The translations under genes were made by a program, and so were the position numbers. Under the pieces are notes generated by a model. That model ran no database searches. It was not told the origin of the DNA and worked only from the letters and a program-made list of their open reading frames with translations. From contig NZ_JBKQWU010000013.1 in assembly GCF_047275745.1 (NCBI RefSeq), forward strand, positions 1 through 64,000: a DNA stretch of 64,000 bases, read 5' to 3'. Shown piece by piece: positions 41,864-52,659 of the stretch; position 1 is the first letter of the stretch; each line of letters begins with the position of its first letter. This DNA is from Amaricoccus sp047275745. GTDB taxonomy: Bacteria; Pseudomonadota; Alphaproteobacteria; Rhodobacterales; Rhodobacteraceae.

Positions 41864-41949
41864 CAGTCGGAACCGGCGCCGAAAGACATCTCGACACGGG
41901 CGAGGGCCGCGATAGACTCCAGCCGTTCGGGCGTTCTGGAGGCTGGGAG

Positions 41950-42375
41950 ATGGCGGCGATGAAGGTCAGGCAGGTCGCGCATGTCTGTATCCTGGCGCGT
42001 GACCTCGAGGCGACGAGGGCGTTCTATCGTGACGTTCTCGGCATGGAGACACGGTTCAACTTCACCCGCGACGGCCGGATCTTCGGCTTCTATCTCGACG
42101 CTGGCGGGCGGACGAACATCGAGGTGTTCGAAAACGGCGCCAGCGGCTTCGCCGAGAGCCAGAACATCAATCATCTCTGCCTGGAGGTCGAAAGCCTCGA
42201 CGAGGCGGTCGCGCATATCCGCGCGGCTGGGGTCGCGGTGACCGACAAGCACAAGGGCTGCGACAATACCTGGCAGGCCTGGACCGCCGATCCGGACGGG
42301 GTGAGGATCGAGCTTTTCGAGTATACGCCGGAGAGCGCGCAGTTCACCGGCGGCGATCGCGAAGCGGACTGGTGA
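41950..42375 (+). CDS. VOC (glyoxalase/bleomycin resistance) family protein
   Basis: A protein of 141 residues with two vicinal-oxygen-chelate halves: VAHVCILARDLEATRAFYRD ... TNIEVFE and INHLCLEVESLDEAVAHIRA ... GVRIELFEY. The metal ligands are the His and Glu residues in those motifs. It may act as a lyase, dioxygenase or epimerase; the substrate is not readable. It is convergent with dnaJ. Confidence 0.85.
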   Translation: MAAMKVRQVAHVCILARDLEATRAFYRDVLGMETRFNFTRDGRIFGFYLDAGGRTNIEVFENGASGFAESQNINHLCLEVESLDEAVAHIRAAGVAVTDKHKGCDNTWQAWTADPDGVRIELFEYTPESAQFTGGDREADW

Positions 42376-42423
42376 CCCTCAGGTAGCGCCTCCGGGCAGT
42401 CGTCCGGGGCAGGGGAGACGGAC

Positions 42424-43566
42424 TCAGCCCTTCATCCCGTCCCAGAATCCCTTCACGCGGGAGAAGAAGTCCTGCGTTTCCGGGCTGTTGTCGCGCCCTT
42501 CCTCATCGAACTGGCGCAGCAGTTCCTTCTGTCTGTGCGAGAGGTTCACCGGCGTCTCGACCGCGAGTTCGATGTAGAGATCGCCCGTGGTCGTCGCCCG
42601 CAGCGCCGGCATCCCCTTGCCGCGCAGGCGCAGCTGCTTGCCCGATTGCACGCCTACCGGAACCTTGACCCGCGTGCGGCCGCCGTCGATCGTCGGCGCG
42701 TCTATCTCGCCGCCGAGCGTGGCCGTCGTCATCGAGACCGGAATCCGGCAGTAGAGATCCTGGGCCTCCCGCTGGAAGATCGGATGCGCCTCGACCTCGA
42801 CGAAGATGTAGAGATCGCCCGGCGGGCCGCCGCGCAACCCGGCCTCCCCCTCGCCCGCGAGGCGGATTCGCGTGCCGGTCTCGACGCCCGCGGGGATATT
42901 GACGTTGAGCGTGCGGGCCTTGCGGACCACGCCCGAGCCGCCGCAGGCGTGGCAGGGGTTCTTGATGATCTGCCCGCGGCCGGAGCAGGTCGGGCAGGTG
43001 CGCTCGACGGTGAAGAATCCCTGCTGCGCGCGGACCTTGCCATGGCCGGAGCAGGTGGGGCAGGTCAGCGGTTCGGCGCCGCCCTCGGCGCCGGTGCCCG
43101 AGCAGACCTCGCAGGCGGCGCTGCCGGGAACGTCGATCGTCGCCTTCTTGCCGTTGAACGCGTCCTCGAGCGACATCTTGAGATTGTAGCGCAGGTCGGA
43201 ACCGCGGGCCCGCCGCGTCCGGCCCTGGGCCTGACCGCCCATGAAATCGCCGAACAGGTCCTCGAAGACGTCCGAGAAGGCCGATGCGAAATCGCCGCCG
43301 CCGCCCTGGAAGCCGCCGCGCGCGCCGGCGCCATGCCCGTTCTCGAACGCGGCGTGGCCGAAGCGATCATAGGCCGCCTTCTTCTGCGAGTCCTTCAGCA
43401 CATCATAGGCTTCGTTGACTTCCTTGAAGCGCGCCTCCGCGTTCGGATCCTGCGCGTTCCGGTCCGGATGATGCTCCATGGCCTTCTTGCGATAGGCCTT
43501 CTTGATCTCCGCGTCCGATGCCTCGCGTCCGACGCCGAGCATTTCGTAGTAATCGCGTTTGGCCAT
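42424..43566 (-). CDS. dnaJ: Chaperone DnaJ
   Basis: A protein of 380 residues: J domain with HHPDRN, a Gly/Phe linker, four CxxCxGxG zinc motifs (CEVCSGTG, CPTCSGHG, CPTCSGRG, CHACGGSG) and a C-terminal substrate domain. It stimulates DnaK ATPase and delivers substrates. It lies 74 bases after dnaK, separated by a strong hairpin. Confidence 0.98.
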   Translation of the reverse strand: MAKRDYYEMLGVGREASDAEIKKAYRKKAMEHHPDRNAQDPNAEARFKEVNEAYDVLKDSQKKAAYDRFGHAAFENGHGAGARGGFQGGGGDFASAFSDVFEDLFGDFMGGQAQGRTRRARGSDLRYNLKMSLEDAFNGKKATIDVPGSAACEVCSGTGAEGGAEPLTCPTCSGHGKVRAQQGFFTVERTCPTCSGRGQIIKNPCHACGGSGVVRKARTLNVNIPAGVETGTRIRLAGEGEAGLRGGPPGDLYIFVEVEAHPIFQREAQDLYCRIPVSMTTATLGGEIDAPTIDGGRTRVKVPVGVQSGKQLRLRGKGMPALRATTTGDLYIELAVETPVNLSHRQKELLRQFDEEGRDNSPETQDFFSRVKGFWDGMKG

Positions 43567-43592
43567 CCGAGCCCCGTGTCTCTCTAAACGGC

Positions 43593-43620
43593 GGATGGCC
43601 CGCCTGCGGGCGGGCCATCC
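43593..43620 (-). terminator. dnaK-dnaJ intercistronic hairpin
   Basis: A perfect 12-bp stem GGATGGCCCGCC/GGCGGGCCATCC has a 4-nt loop and no T-run. It lies between dnaK and dnaJ and probably acts as a partial attenuator or mRNA stabiliser giving more DnaK than DnaJ, rather than a full stop. Confidence 0.6.
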
Positions 43621-43640
43621 AACTCAGCGCTGCGTCGTCC

Positions 43641-45557
<1,917 letters not shown>

Positions 45558-45667
45558 GAAGTTTCCTTTCAAGCGGCGATTTTCCATGCCGGGTCCATGA
45601 CAAGGCCCCCGGCCTCTGATCCCTGTCGCGGCAGCCCGAAGTTCTGGCCGTCGCGACTTTGGCAGCT

Positions 45668-45696
45668 ATATAGGGAGCGGGCCAAAGCCCTGCAAG
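45668..45696 (-). promoter_or_regulatory. RpoH-type heat-shock promoter of dnaKJ
   Basis: On the minus strand CTTG (45696-45693) is followed after 18 bases by CCTATAT (45674-45668), an exact match to CTTG-N17/18-CYTATNT. The start near 45661 leaves a leader of about 100 nt. Confidence 0.8.
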
Positions 45697-45811
45697 CAGC
45701 CCGTTGGGGATAAAAAGCGGCGTTCTCCGGGAGTTCCGGGCCGCTCCGCGACGGGTGAGAACTCCCCGGTACCGGATCTACGCGGGCGGGGCCGAAGGCT
45801 GGGAGCGAAGC

Positions 45812-47062
45812 ATGAGTTTGTGGCGTCATGTCCTGCGGCGGGCCGCGCGCAAGATCTGGTTCCGGGCGGCCCTGTTCAGTCTCGGGGCCGTGCTGCTCGC
45901 GCTCGCCGCGCGGGTGCTGGCGCCGATCATGCCCGATGTCTTCTCCAGCAACATGGGGCAGGATTCGGTCGATCAGATCCTCGAGATCCTCGCCTCCTCG
46001 ATGCTCGCCGTCACGACCTTCTCGCTGACCGCGATGGTGCAGGCCTATTCCTCGGCGACGACGCAGGGCACGCCGCGGGCGACGCAGCTCATGCTCGCCG
46101 ACAACACGTCGCAGAACGCGCTCTCGACCTTTCTCGGCGGATTCCTGTTCTCGATCGTCGGCATCGTCGCGCTTTCGACCGGCTATTACGATCCCAAGGC
46201 GCGGACCATCCTCTTTCTCGGCACCGTCGCCGTGATCGCGATCATAGCCATCACGCTCCTGCGCTGGATCGCGCATGTCACGGGGTTCGGGCGGATGAAC
46301 GACGTGATCGACCGGGTGGAGGAGGCGGCGACCGATGCGATGCGGGGCCAGGCGGCGGAGCCCCGGCTCGGCGGGATGCCGGCGCGGCCGCCGGAGCCGG
46401 ACGCGGTCCCGGTGCGGCCGCGGGAGACGGGCTATGTGACGCTGATCGACAGCGCGAAACTGGCGCGGCTCGCCGAGGGCTACGACCTCTACCTCCACGT
46501 CGAGGCGCTGCCCGGGGCGATGGTGCATCCGGGGCGGCCACTGCTCTGGGTCGATGGCGCGGTGGACGCGGCGGCGCGCGACGGGCTGATCTCGGCCTTC
46601 ACCATCGAGCCGCACCGGGACTTCGATCAGGACCCGCGGCTCGGTCTGATCGCGCTCTCGGAGATCGCCTCGCGGGCGCTGTCGCCGGCGGTGAACGACC
46701 CCGGAACCGCGATCGCGGTGCTGAATGCGACGCAGCGCGTGTTCCTCGCGCTGTTCGATCCCGACGAGACCGACCGCGCCGAGCCTTCGCCGCGGCTCTT
46801 CGTGCCGGAGCTGACGCTGGAGGAACTCGTCGAGGCGGCCTATCGGCCGATCGCGCGCGACGGCGCCGGCAATATCGAGGTGCAGATCCGCCTGCAGAAG
46901 ACGCTGGCGGCGCTCGCCCCCTTCGCGCCGGACCCGAAGGTCTTCCTCGACATGGCCGACGAAAGCGCCGAGCGCGCGCGGGAGGCGATGGAACACGCCT
47001 CCGACCGCGAGGCCCTGACGCTCGCCCGTCGCGGGATCGGGCTGGAGGAGATGCCCGCGTGA
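45812..47062 (+). CDS. DUF2254 predicted membrane protein
   Basis: A protein of 416 residues with four predicted membrane helices in the first 165 residues (FRAALFSLGAVLLALAARVL; MLAVTTFSLTAMVQAYSSAT, among others) followed by a soluble domain. The family is DUF2254, of unknown function; members resemble transporters or channels in topology. GGAG lies shortly before the ATG. It overlaps the alkB start by 4 bases. Confidence 0.82.
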   Translation: MSLWRHVLRRAARKIWFRAALFSLGAVLLALAARVLAPIMPDVFSSNMGQDSVDQILEILASSMLAVTTFSLTAMVQAYSSATTQGTPRATQLMLADNTSQNALSTFLGGFLFSIVGIVALSTGYYDPKARTILFLGTVAVIAIIAITLLRWIAHVTGFGRMNDVIDRVEEAATDAMRGQAAEPRLGGMPARPPEPDAVPVRPRETGYVTLIDSAKLARLAEGYDLYLHVEALPGAMVHPGRPLLWVDGAVDAAARDGLISAFTIEPHRDFDQDPRLGLIALSEIASRALSPAVNDPGTAIAVLNATQRVFLALFDPDETDRAEPSPRLFVPELTLEELVEAAYRPIARDGAGNIEVQIRLQKTLAALAPFAPDPKVFLDMADESAERAREAMEHASDREALTLARRGIGLEEMPA

Positions 47063-47673
47063 CCGGGACCAGCAGCGCGATCATTCTCAACGGCGTCGAG
47101 ATCCACAAGGCTTGGCTCGACCGCGCGGGCCAGGAGGCGATGGCCGCCGACATCCGCCGCGTCGCCGAGGCGGCGCCGTTCTTCCAGCCCATGACGCCCT
47201 GGGGCAAGCCGATGTCGGTGAGGATGACCGCCGCCGGCAAATACGGCTGGATGACGGGCAAGGGCGGCTATCACTACGCGCCCCGGCATCCGTCGGGAAG
47301 CGAATGGCCGCCGATCCCGCGTTCGGTGCTCGATGTCTGGCGGGCCTTCGTGCCCGACGATCGGATGCCCGACTGCTGCCTCGTCAACTTCTACGGCGAG
47401 AAGGCGCGGATGGGGCTGCACCGCGACGCGGACGAGGCGGATTTCTCCTGGCCCGTGCTCTCGATCAGCCTTGGCGACCCGGGCGTCTTCCGCGTCGGCG
47501 GGGTGGAGCGGGGCGATCCAACCCGTTCGGTCCCGCTCGAAAGCGGCGATGTCGTGGTCATGGGGGGTGCCGCGCGCCTCTGCTATCACGGCGTGGACCG
47601 CATCCGCTTCATGGGCTCGACGCTGCTTCCGAAGGGTGGGCGGATCAACCTCACCTGCCGGGTCGTCGACTGA
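47059..47673 (+). CDS. alkB: AlkB-type Fe(II)/2-oxoglutarate DNA repair dioxygenase
   Basis: A protein of 204 residues. The iron triad is visible: His121 and Asp123 in LHRDADE and His177 in CYHGVDR. The 2-oxoglutarate arginine is in GGRINLTCR (Arg195). NFYGEKARMG and the nucleotide-recognition lid (MTAAGKYGWMTGKGGYHYAP) match AlkB. It removes 1-methyladenine and 3-methylcytosine lesions. GTG start, coupled to the upstream DUF2254 gene. No ada gene adjoins it. Confidence 0.92.
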   Translation: MTGTSSAIILNGVEIHKAWLDRAGQEAMAADIRRVAEAAPFFQPMTPWGKPMSVRMTAAGKYGWMTGKGGYHYAPRHPSGSEWPPIPRSVLDVWRAFVPDDRMPDCCLVNFYGEKARMGLHRDADEADFSWPVLSISLGDPGVFRVGGVERGDPTRSVPLESGDVVVMGGAARLCYHGVDRIRFMGSTLLPKGGRINLTCRVVD

Positions 47674-47702
47674 CGCGGAATTTCCGGGACCGGGCAATCC
47701 TG

Positions 47703-48338
47703 CTAGCGCGCGGCGATCGAACAGCAACCCGTGCGCGTCGGCGCGTTGCCCTCGCTCAGCCGCGCGCCGAGACCGTAGACCCGTTCCGACATGCCGTCGC
47801 CGCATTCCTCGGGCGCGATCCCGAGCGTGACCGTCCCGTGCTGATCGCGTGCGACGACGACGCGGGAGGCGGCCCCCGCCGCGCCGGCCACCCCGTCGAT
47901 CATGAACTCGCGCTTCGCCGCCTCGTCGACGCCGTCGCCGATCAGCCGCTCGCCCTCGTGGCTTAGGTCCCAGAACGGCTCCGTCCCGAAGCAGCGCAGC
48001 GTCGCGGGAAGCGCGTTGGCCGCCCAGAGATCATCCTCCCGCGCATCGAGGTAGTCGAGACTGACCCAGCCGGATCGTTCGATGAGATTGACCCGGCCCC
48101 AGGCTCCGGCCGCGTCGCGGGCCACCACCTCGATCCCCGCCGCGTCCCGCGCCAGCCAGCCGATCACCGGCGCATCGAGCGCCGGCGCGGCGCGGACGTT
48201 CAGCCGCGTCTGAACGCGGGCGACGTCGTAGAGGCCGGGCGGCAGGTCCTGCGCCCGGGCGCGCGGCGTGGCGGCGGGCAGGTTGGCGGCGATGAGCGCG
48301 ACCGCGGCGAGAGTGATCGTGGTGAGAAGCCGGCGCAT
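47703..48338 (-). CDS. Exported SH3-like domain protein
   Basis: A protein of 211 residues with a signal peptide (MRRLLTTITLAAVALIAAN ... RARA), a bacterial SH3 domain (about 40-95: VQTRLNVRAAPALDAPVIGW, GWVSLDYL) and a C-terminal domain with conserved cysteines (LRCFGTEPFWDL, APEECGDGM, TGCCSIAAR) similar to COG3650-type periplasmic domains. It probably sits in the periplasm near cell wall. GGAGG precedes the ATG. Confidence 0.75.
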   Translation of the reverse strand: MRRLLTTITLAAVALIAANLPAATPRARAQDLPPGLYDVARVQTRLNVRAAPALDAPVIGWLARDAAGIEVVARDAAGAWGRVNLIERSGWVSLDYLDAREDDLWAANALPATLRCFGTEPFWDLSHEGERLIGDGVDEAAKREFMIDGVAGAAGAASRVVVARDQHGTVTLGIAPEECGDGMSERVYGLGARLSEGNAPTRTGCCSIAAR

Positions 48339-48378
48339 GCGTTTCCTCCGAGGCTGTTGTCCCGATCCGGTCCGGATT

Positions 48379-48762
48379 TCACTCGACCGGGGACAGGGGC
48401 CGCTTGCGGCCGGAGTCATCGATCGCGACATAGATGAACCGCGCGTCGGTGACCTTGGTGAGCGTTTCCATCGGATGGCGCCGGACCCAGGCCTCGATCT
48501 CGATGGTCATCGATGTCGTACCCTCCCGTGCCATCGTCGCGTAGAACGAGACGATGTCGCCGACCCGCACGGGGCCGAGGAAGGTCATGGCTTCGACCGC
48601 GACGGTCGCGACCCGCCCCCGCGCCCGCTCCCAGGCGAGCACGGCGCCGCCGAGATCCATCTGCGACATCAGCCAGCCGCCGAATATGTCGCCGTTGGCA
48701 TTGGTGTCCGCGGGCATCGCGATCGTCTGGAGGGCGAGCGTACCCTTCGGTTTGTCCTGCAT
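48379..48762 (-). CDS. Acyl-CoA thioesterase, YciA hotdog family
   Basis: A protein of 127 residues with the hotdog signature ADTNANGDIFGGWLMSQMDLGG and VGDIVSFYATMAREGTTSM. YciA-type enzymes hydrolyse a range of acyl-CoAs. It is divergent from cysQ. Confidence 0.88.
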   Translation of the reverse strand: MQDKPKGTLALQTIAMPADTNANGDIFGGWLMSQMDLGGAVLAWERARGRVATVAVEAMTFLGPVRVGDIVSFYATMAREGTTSMTIEIEAWVRRHPMETLTKVTDARFIYVAIDDSGRKRPLSPVE

Positions 48763-48911
48763 GGCCCCTCTCCCTCGGCTGCTATCCGATCATGCACCCG
48801 ATCACGGCGTCGATTTCAAGCGGGTCGCGGTTTACAAGCCGCGGGGCCGGGGTCATATCCGATCACCGGGGCGCCCGAGGACCGCGCCCCGGTGTTGGAG
48901 ACATAGAGTAC

Positions 48912-49712
48912 ATGGATTACGCGAAGATCACCGCGACATTGCGGTCGCTCGCGCTGGAAGCGGGCGCCGAGATCATGACCGTCTACGATGGCCCCGACTT
49001 CGAGGTGAAGTCGAAGTCCGACGATTCGCCCGTGACGGAGGCGGACGAGCGCGCCGACAGGCTGATCGCCGCCGGTCTCGCCAAGGCCTTCCCCGAGATC
49101 CCGGCCGTGACCGAGGAGCAGAGCGAGAGCCACAAGGTCGCCGCGGAGGTCTTCTTCCTCGTCGACCCGCTCGACGGGACCAAGGAATTCATCCAGCGCC
49201 GCGGCGATTTCACCGTCAATATCGCTCTGATCGAAAATGGCGTGCCGACGCGGGGCGTGGTCTACGCGCCGGCGAAGGGCCGGCTCTTCTATACCGACGC
49301 CAGGGGGCGCTCGGTCGAGGAGGCGGGGCCCTTTGTCGCCGAGGCGGTCGGCGACCTCGCGCCGCTCAAGGTCTCCGTGCCGGACCCGGACGGTCTGGTG
49401 GTCGTCGCGTCGAAGTCGCATCGCGATCAGGCGACGGATGACTACATCGCCCGTTATCCGGTCAGCGATTTCCGCTCCGCGGGCTCGTCGCTCAAGTTCT
49501 GCCTGGTGGCCGCGGGCGAGGCCGACCTCTATCCCCGGCTCGGCCGGACGATGGAATGGGACACCGCGGCCGGTCAGGCGGTGCTGATGGGCGCCGGCGG
49601 CGAAGTCGTCCGTTTCGACGATCTGAGGCCGCTGGTCTACGGCAAGCCGGAATTCGAGAATCCGTTCTTCATCGCCCATGTTCCGGGCGTGAAGCTCGCC
49701 GAGGGCAACTGA
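48912..49712 (+). CDS. cysQ: 3'(2'),5'-bisphosphate nucleotidase CysQ
   Basis: A protein of 266 residues with the inositol-phosphatase fold: DDSPVTEADERAD, VTEEQSE, FLVDPLDGTKEFIQRRGDFT and EWDTAAGQAVL. The DGTKEF motif is typical of CysQ, which degrades PAP made during sulfate assimilation. Its last codons are part of a 14-bp tandem duplication that reaches to the kdsB start. Confidence 0.93.
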   Translation: MDYAKITATLRSLALEAGAEIMTVYDGPDFEVKSKSDDSPVTEADERADRLIAAGLAKAFPEIPAVTEEQSESHKVAAEVFFLVDPLDGTKEFIQRRGDFTVNIALIENGVPTRGVVYAPAKGRLFYTDARGRSVEEAGPFVAEAVGDLAPLKVSVPDPDGLVVVASKSHRDQATDDYIARYPVSDFRSAGSSLKFCLVAAGEADLYPRLGRTMEWDTAAGQAVLMGAGGEVVRFDDLRPLVYGKPEFENPFFIAHVPGVKLAEGN

Positions 49713-49728
49713 CAGAGGGCAACTGACA
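49701..49728. repeat. 14-bp tandem duplication at the cysQ/kdsB junction
   Basis: GAGGGCAACTGACA occurs twice in direct succession. The first copy contains the cysQ stop codon; the second forms the spacer before the kdsB ATG. Confidence 0.95.
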
Positions 49729-49729
49729 C

Positions 49730-50530
49730 ATGCCGGTCCTGATCGTCATCCCGGCGCGCTATGCGTCGGTGCGCTACCCGGGCAAGCCGCTCGCCGAGCT
49801 GCGGGGCGCCTCGGGTGTGCCGCGCAGCCTGATCCAACGCAGCTGGGACGCCGCGCGTCAGGTCGAGGGCATCGACCGCGTCGTCGTGGCCACCGATGAC
49901 ACCCGCATCGCCGAGGCCGCCGAAGCCTTCGGCGCCGAGGTGGTCATGACGCCGTCGACCTGCCGCAACGGCACGGAGCGCTGCGCCGCCGTGATCGAGG
50001 AACTGGGTGACGATTACGACATCATCGTCAATCTCCAGGGCGACGCGCCGCTGACGCCGCCCTGGTTCGTCTCGGCGCTGGTCGATGCGATGCGCGACGA
50101 TCCCGGGGCGCAGGTGGCGACGCCGGTGCTCCGCTGCGACGCGGAGGCGCTGGAGGGCTTTCTGGACGACCGGCGTCATGGCCGGGTCGGTGCCACGACC
50201 GCGGTCTTCGACGTCGCCGAGCGCGCGCTCTACTTCTCCAAGGAGGTGCTGCCCTATACCGGGCGGCCGATCGGCCCGGAGGAGGAGATCCCGGTCTTCC
50301 ACCATGTCGGCGTCTACGCCTACCGGCCCTCGGCGCTCGCGGCCTATCTCGATTGGCCGATGGGCCGGCTCGAAACCTGGGAGGGGCTCGAACAGCTCCG
50401 CTTCATGGAGAACGGGCTGCCCGTGCGCTGTGTCGAGGTCGAGGCGCGGGGGCAGGCGTTCTGGGAGCTGAACAACCCGTCGGACATCCCCCGGATCGAG
50501 GCGATTCTGCGGAAGATGGGCGTCGACTGA
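49730..50530 (+). CDS. kdsB: CMP-KDO synthetase (3-deoxy-manno-octulosonate cytidylyltransferase)
   Basis: A protein of 266 residues: VLIVIPARYASVRYPGKPLAEL, VVVATDD, then IIVNLQGDAPL and the C-terminal HHVGVYAYRPSALAAYL and RWETWEGLEQLR-like segment. It activates KDO for lipopolysaccharide inner core synthesis. Codon context suggests co-transcription with cysQ. kdsD is also in the window. Confidence 0.95.
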   Translation: MPVLIVIPARYASVRYPGKPLAELRGASGVPRSLIQRSWDAARQVEGIDRVVVATDDTRIAEAAEAFGAEVVMTPSTCRNGTERCAAVIEELGDDYDIIVNLQGDAPLTPPWFVSALVDAMRDDPGAQVATPVLRCDAEALEGFLDDRRHGRVGATTAVFDVAERALYFSKEVLPYTGRPIGPEEEIPVFHHVGVYAYRPSALAAYLDWPMGRLETWEGLEQLRFMENGLPVRCVEVEARGQAFWELNNPSDIPRIEAILRKMGVD

Positions 50531-50671
50531 GGCCCGCCCGGCGAAAGGCCGCCGTTAGCCTAATCGCGAAGGAATTGTCGCCACGGAAAAATCTGTGGTA
50601 GGACAGAGCAGGTTTTCACGCGGACCTTGGGGTCCGCAACTCCGGGTATCAGGTGTGGTATGGGGATCTCT

Positions 50672-51583
50672 ATGAAGAACAAGGTCACCAAGGCGGTTCT
50701 GCCAGTGGCTGGCTTTGGAACGCGGTTTCTGCCGGCGACGAAGTCGGTGCCGAAGGAAATCCTTCCGCTCGTCGACCGCCCGTTGATCCAGTATACGATC
50801 GACGAGGCGCGCGCGGCCGGGATCAAGGAATTCATCTTCGTCACCTCCCGCGGCAAGAGCGCGCTCGAGGACTATTTCGACAGCGCCCCCGAGCTTGAAA
50901 CCGCGCTGCATGAAGGCAAGAAGACCCACCTGCTCGACGTCCTGCGGCAGACCGACATGGACAGCGGCGCCGTCGCCTATGTCCGGCAGCAGGAGCGCCG
51001 CGGCCTCGGACACGCGGTCTGGTGCGCCCGGCGGCTGATCGGCGACGAGCCTTTCGCGGTGCTGCTGCCCGACGACGTGATCGATGCCGAGACTCCCTGC
51101 CTGCAGCAGATGGTCGAGGCCTATCAGGAGCTTGGCGGCAACATGGTCGCCGCGATGGAAGTTCCCGCGGCCAATGTCTCCTCCTACGGCATCCTCGATG
51201 TCGGCGGCGAGACCGGCTCCGCGATGAAGGTGCGCGGCATGGTCGAGAAGCCGAAGCCCGATGTGGCGCCGTCCAATCTCGCGGTCATCGGCCGCTACAT
51301 CCTGTCGCCCGAGGTGCTGAACAACCTCAACAACATGAAGGAAGGCGCGGGCGGCGAGATCCAGCTCACCGACGCCATAGCCGCCGAGATCGCCAAGAAC
51401 GACAACGTTCACGGCTTCCGCTTCAAGGGCCGCCGCTTCGACTGCGGCTCGCAGGCGGGCTATCTGCAGGCGACGGTCTCCTTCGGCCTCGCGCGGCAGG
51501 ATCTGCGCGGCGAATTCCTCGAATTCCTGCGCTCTTTCCTGGAGCCCGAACTCCCGGCGAACAAGGTCGCGGCCGGCGGCTGA
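50672..51583 (+). CDS. galU: UTP-glucose-1-phosphate uridylyltransferase
   Basis: A protein of 303 residues: KAVLPVAGFGTRFLPATKSVP, PKEILPLVDRPLIQYTIDEA, then GEPFAVLLPDD-type GDEPFAVLLPDDVID and GGEIQLTDAIA. It makes UDP-glucose for polysaccharides. The ATG at MKNKVTKAV is preferred; one four codons upstream (MGIS) is possible. A long perfect hairpin follows the stop. Confidence 0.96.
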   Translation: MKNKVTKAVLPVAGFGTRFLPATKSVPKEILPLVDRPLIQYTIDEARAAGIKEFIFVTSRGKSALEDYFDSAPELETALHEGKKTHLLDVLRQTDMDSGAVAYVRQQERRGLGHAVWCARRLIGDEPFAVLLPDDVIDAETPCLQQMVEAYQELGGNMVAAMEVPAANVSSYGILDVGGETGSAMKVRGMVEKPKPDVAPSNLAVIGRYILSPEVLNNLNNMKEGAGGEIQLTDAIAAEIAKNDNVHGFRFKGRRFDCGSQAGYLQATVSFGLARQDLRGEFLEFLRSFLEPELPANKVAAGG

Positions 51584-51589
51584 TCACTC

Positions 51590-51627
51590 CGGGGAACGGC
51601 TCCGAACTGGTTCGGGGCCGTTCCCCG
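51590..51627 (+). terminator. Long hairpin after galU
   Basis: CGGGGAACGGC (51590-51600) pairs perfectly with GCCGTTCCCCG (51617-51627), and the stem continues inward with CCGAA/TTCGG to a 4-nt loop. No T-run follows, so it may stop transcription with Rho or protect the mRNA end. Confidence 0.6.
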
Positions 51628-52164
51628 ATGCGTGCGAGCGCGCGACCTGCTCTTGACGACAATCGACCGGCGGGGATCTTTCGTCCCGACGCGCGCGCCT
51701 CGCGGGCGGCGGTCAGCCCTGCGGGGCGAGGCTCCGCGAACGAACGGCGCGCCGGAGAGCGTTGCTCGCAGGCCTGAAGGTACCGTCCCCGACCGAGACC
51801 ATCGTTCCGTTCTCAGCTTGAGATGATCGCACCGGGCCCACCGGGGCGCCTGTCGATGCGAAGTGCGAGGCGAGCGATCGTGCGAACCGGACCGGAATCC
51901 TGCCGGTTGCCGAGAGTTGGCCGGCCGTGAGCCGCCGACCCGCGCCCCTGAGTGTCCGCGGGTCGCTCGGCCCTCTGCGGACCCTGATTCCGCCGGATCG
52001 CTGGACCGGGCCGCTCGATGATTGGTTCAGGTGCGCGGTTCCGAGACACCGGAGTCCGCCCAAGGCCAGTTGATCCGTCTGATGGAACTGCCCCGAGCGA
52101 TGGGAGGCGCGGCTTGCGCGCGGGCGCCGCCGCGGACGCCCCGGAGGGGTCGGTCCGCGGCGGC
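51628..52164. other. Gap between galU and ptsN, no gene seen
   Basis: About 540 bases between convergent genes lack any frame with a ribosome binding site or family resemblance. The sequence is GC-rich without the usual third-position periodicity. It may be decayed coding DNA or an unrecognised RNA. Confidence 0.45.
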
Positions 52165-52629
52165 TCAGGCCGCCTTCTCGGTCTTTCCTTCCGTCAGGAT
52201 CGCGTAGATCGCCGACGGATCGAAGGTCGAGCGGAGTTTCGCGCAGATCGCTTCGTTCTTCAGCGTCCGCGACACGCGTGCGAGGGCCTTCAGATGCTCC
52301 GCGCCCGCGTTCTCGGGCGCGAAGAGGGCGAAGACGAGGTCCACCGGCTGGCGGTCGATCGAATCGAAATCCACCGGCTTCTCCAGCCGCATGAACAGGC
52401 CCACCATGCGCTCGACGCCCGCGAAGCGCGCGTGCGGGATAGCGACGCCCCGGCCGACACCGGTTGGCCCGAGCGCCTCCCGGTCCATCAGTGACTTGTA
52501 GACCAGCGCCGACGGAAGCCCGTAGACCTGCTCCCCCATGTCGGCGAGGTCCTGCAGCAGACGCTTCTTGCTGGTCGCCTTCACCGGCGCCCGAACGGCG
52601 TCGGTGCTAATGATCTCAGAAAGCTCCAC
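52165..52629 (-). CDS. ptsN: PTS IIA-like nitrogen-regulatory protein PtsN
   Basis: A protein of 154 residues of the EIIA fructose/nitrogen family. The phosphorylated residue is His66 in VAIPHARFAG, and PVDLVFALFAPENAGAEHLK follows. It receives phosphate from EINtr-NPr and adjusts potassium, nitrogen and stress physiology. It is last in the rpoN-hpf-ptsN series, the classical order. Confidence 0.95.
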   Translation of the reverse strand: MELSEIISTDAVRAPVKATSKKRLLQDLADMGEQVYGLPSALVYKSLMDREALGPTGVGRGVAIPHARFAGVERMVGLFMRLEKPVDFDSIDRQPVDLVFALFAPENAGAEHLKALARVSRTLKNEAICAKLRSTFDPSAIYAILTEGKTEKAA

Positions 52630-52659
52630 AACGGGGTCTCCCTAGACGATGACGTGTGG

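Noticed and set aside
51592..51623. EcfG promoter in the galU hairpin (GGAAC...CGTT)
   Set aside because: The spacing is 20 bases or more and the match is a by-product of the palindrome.
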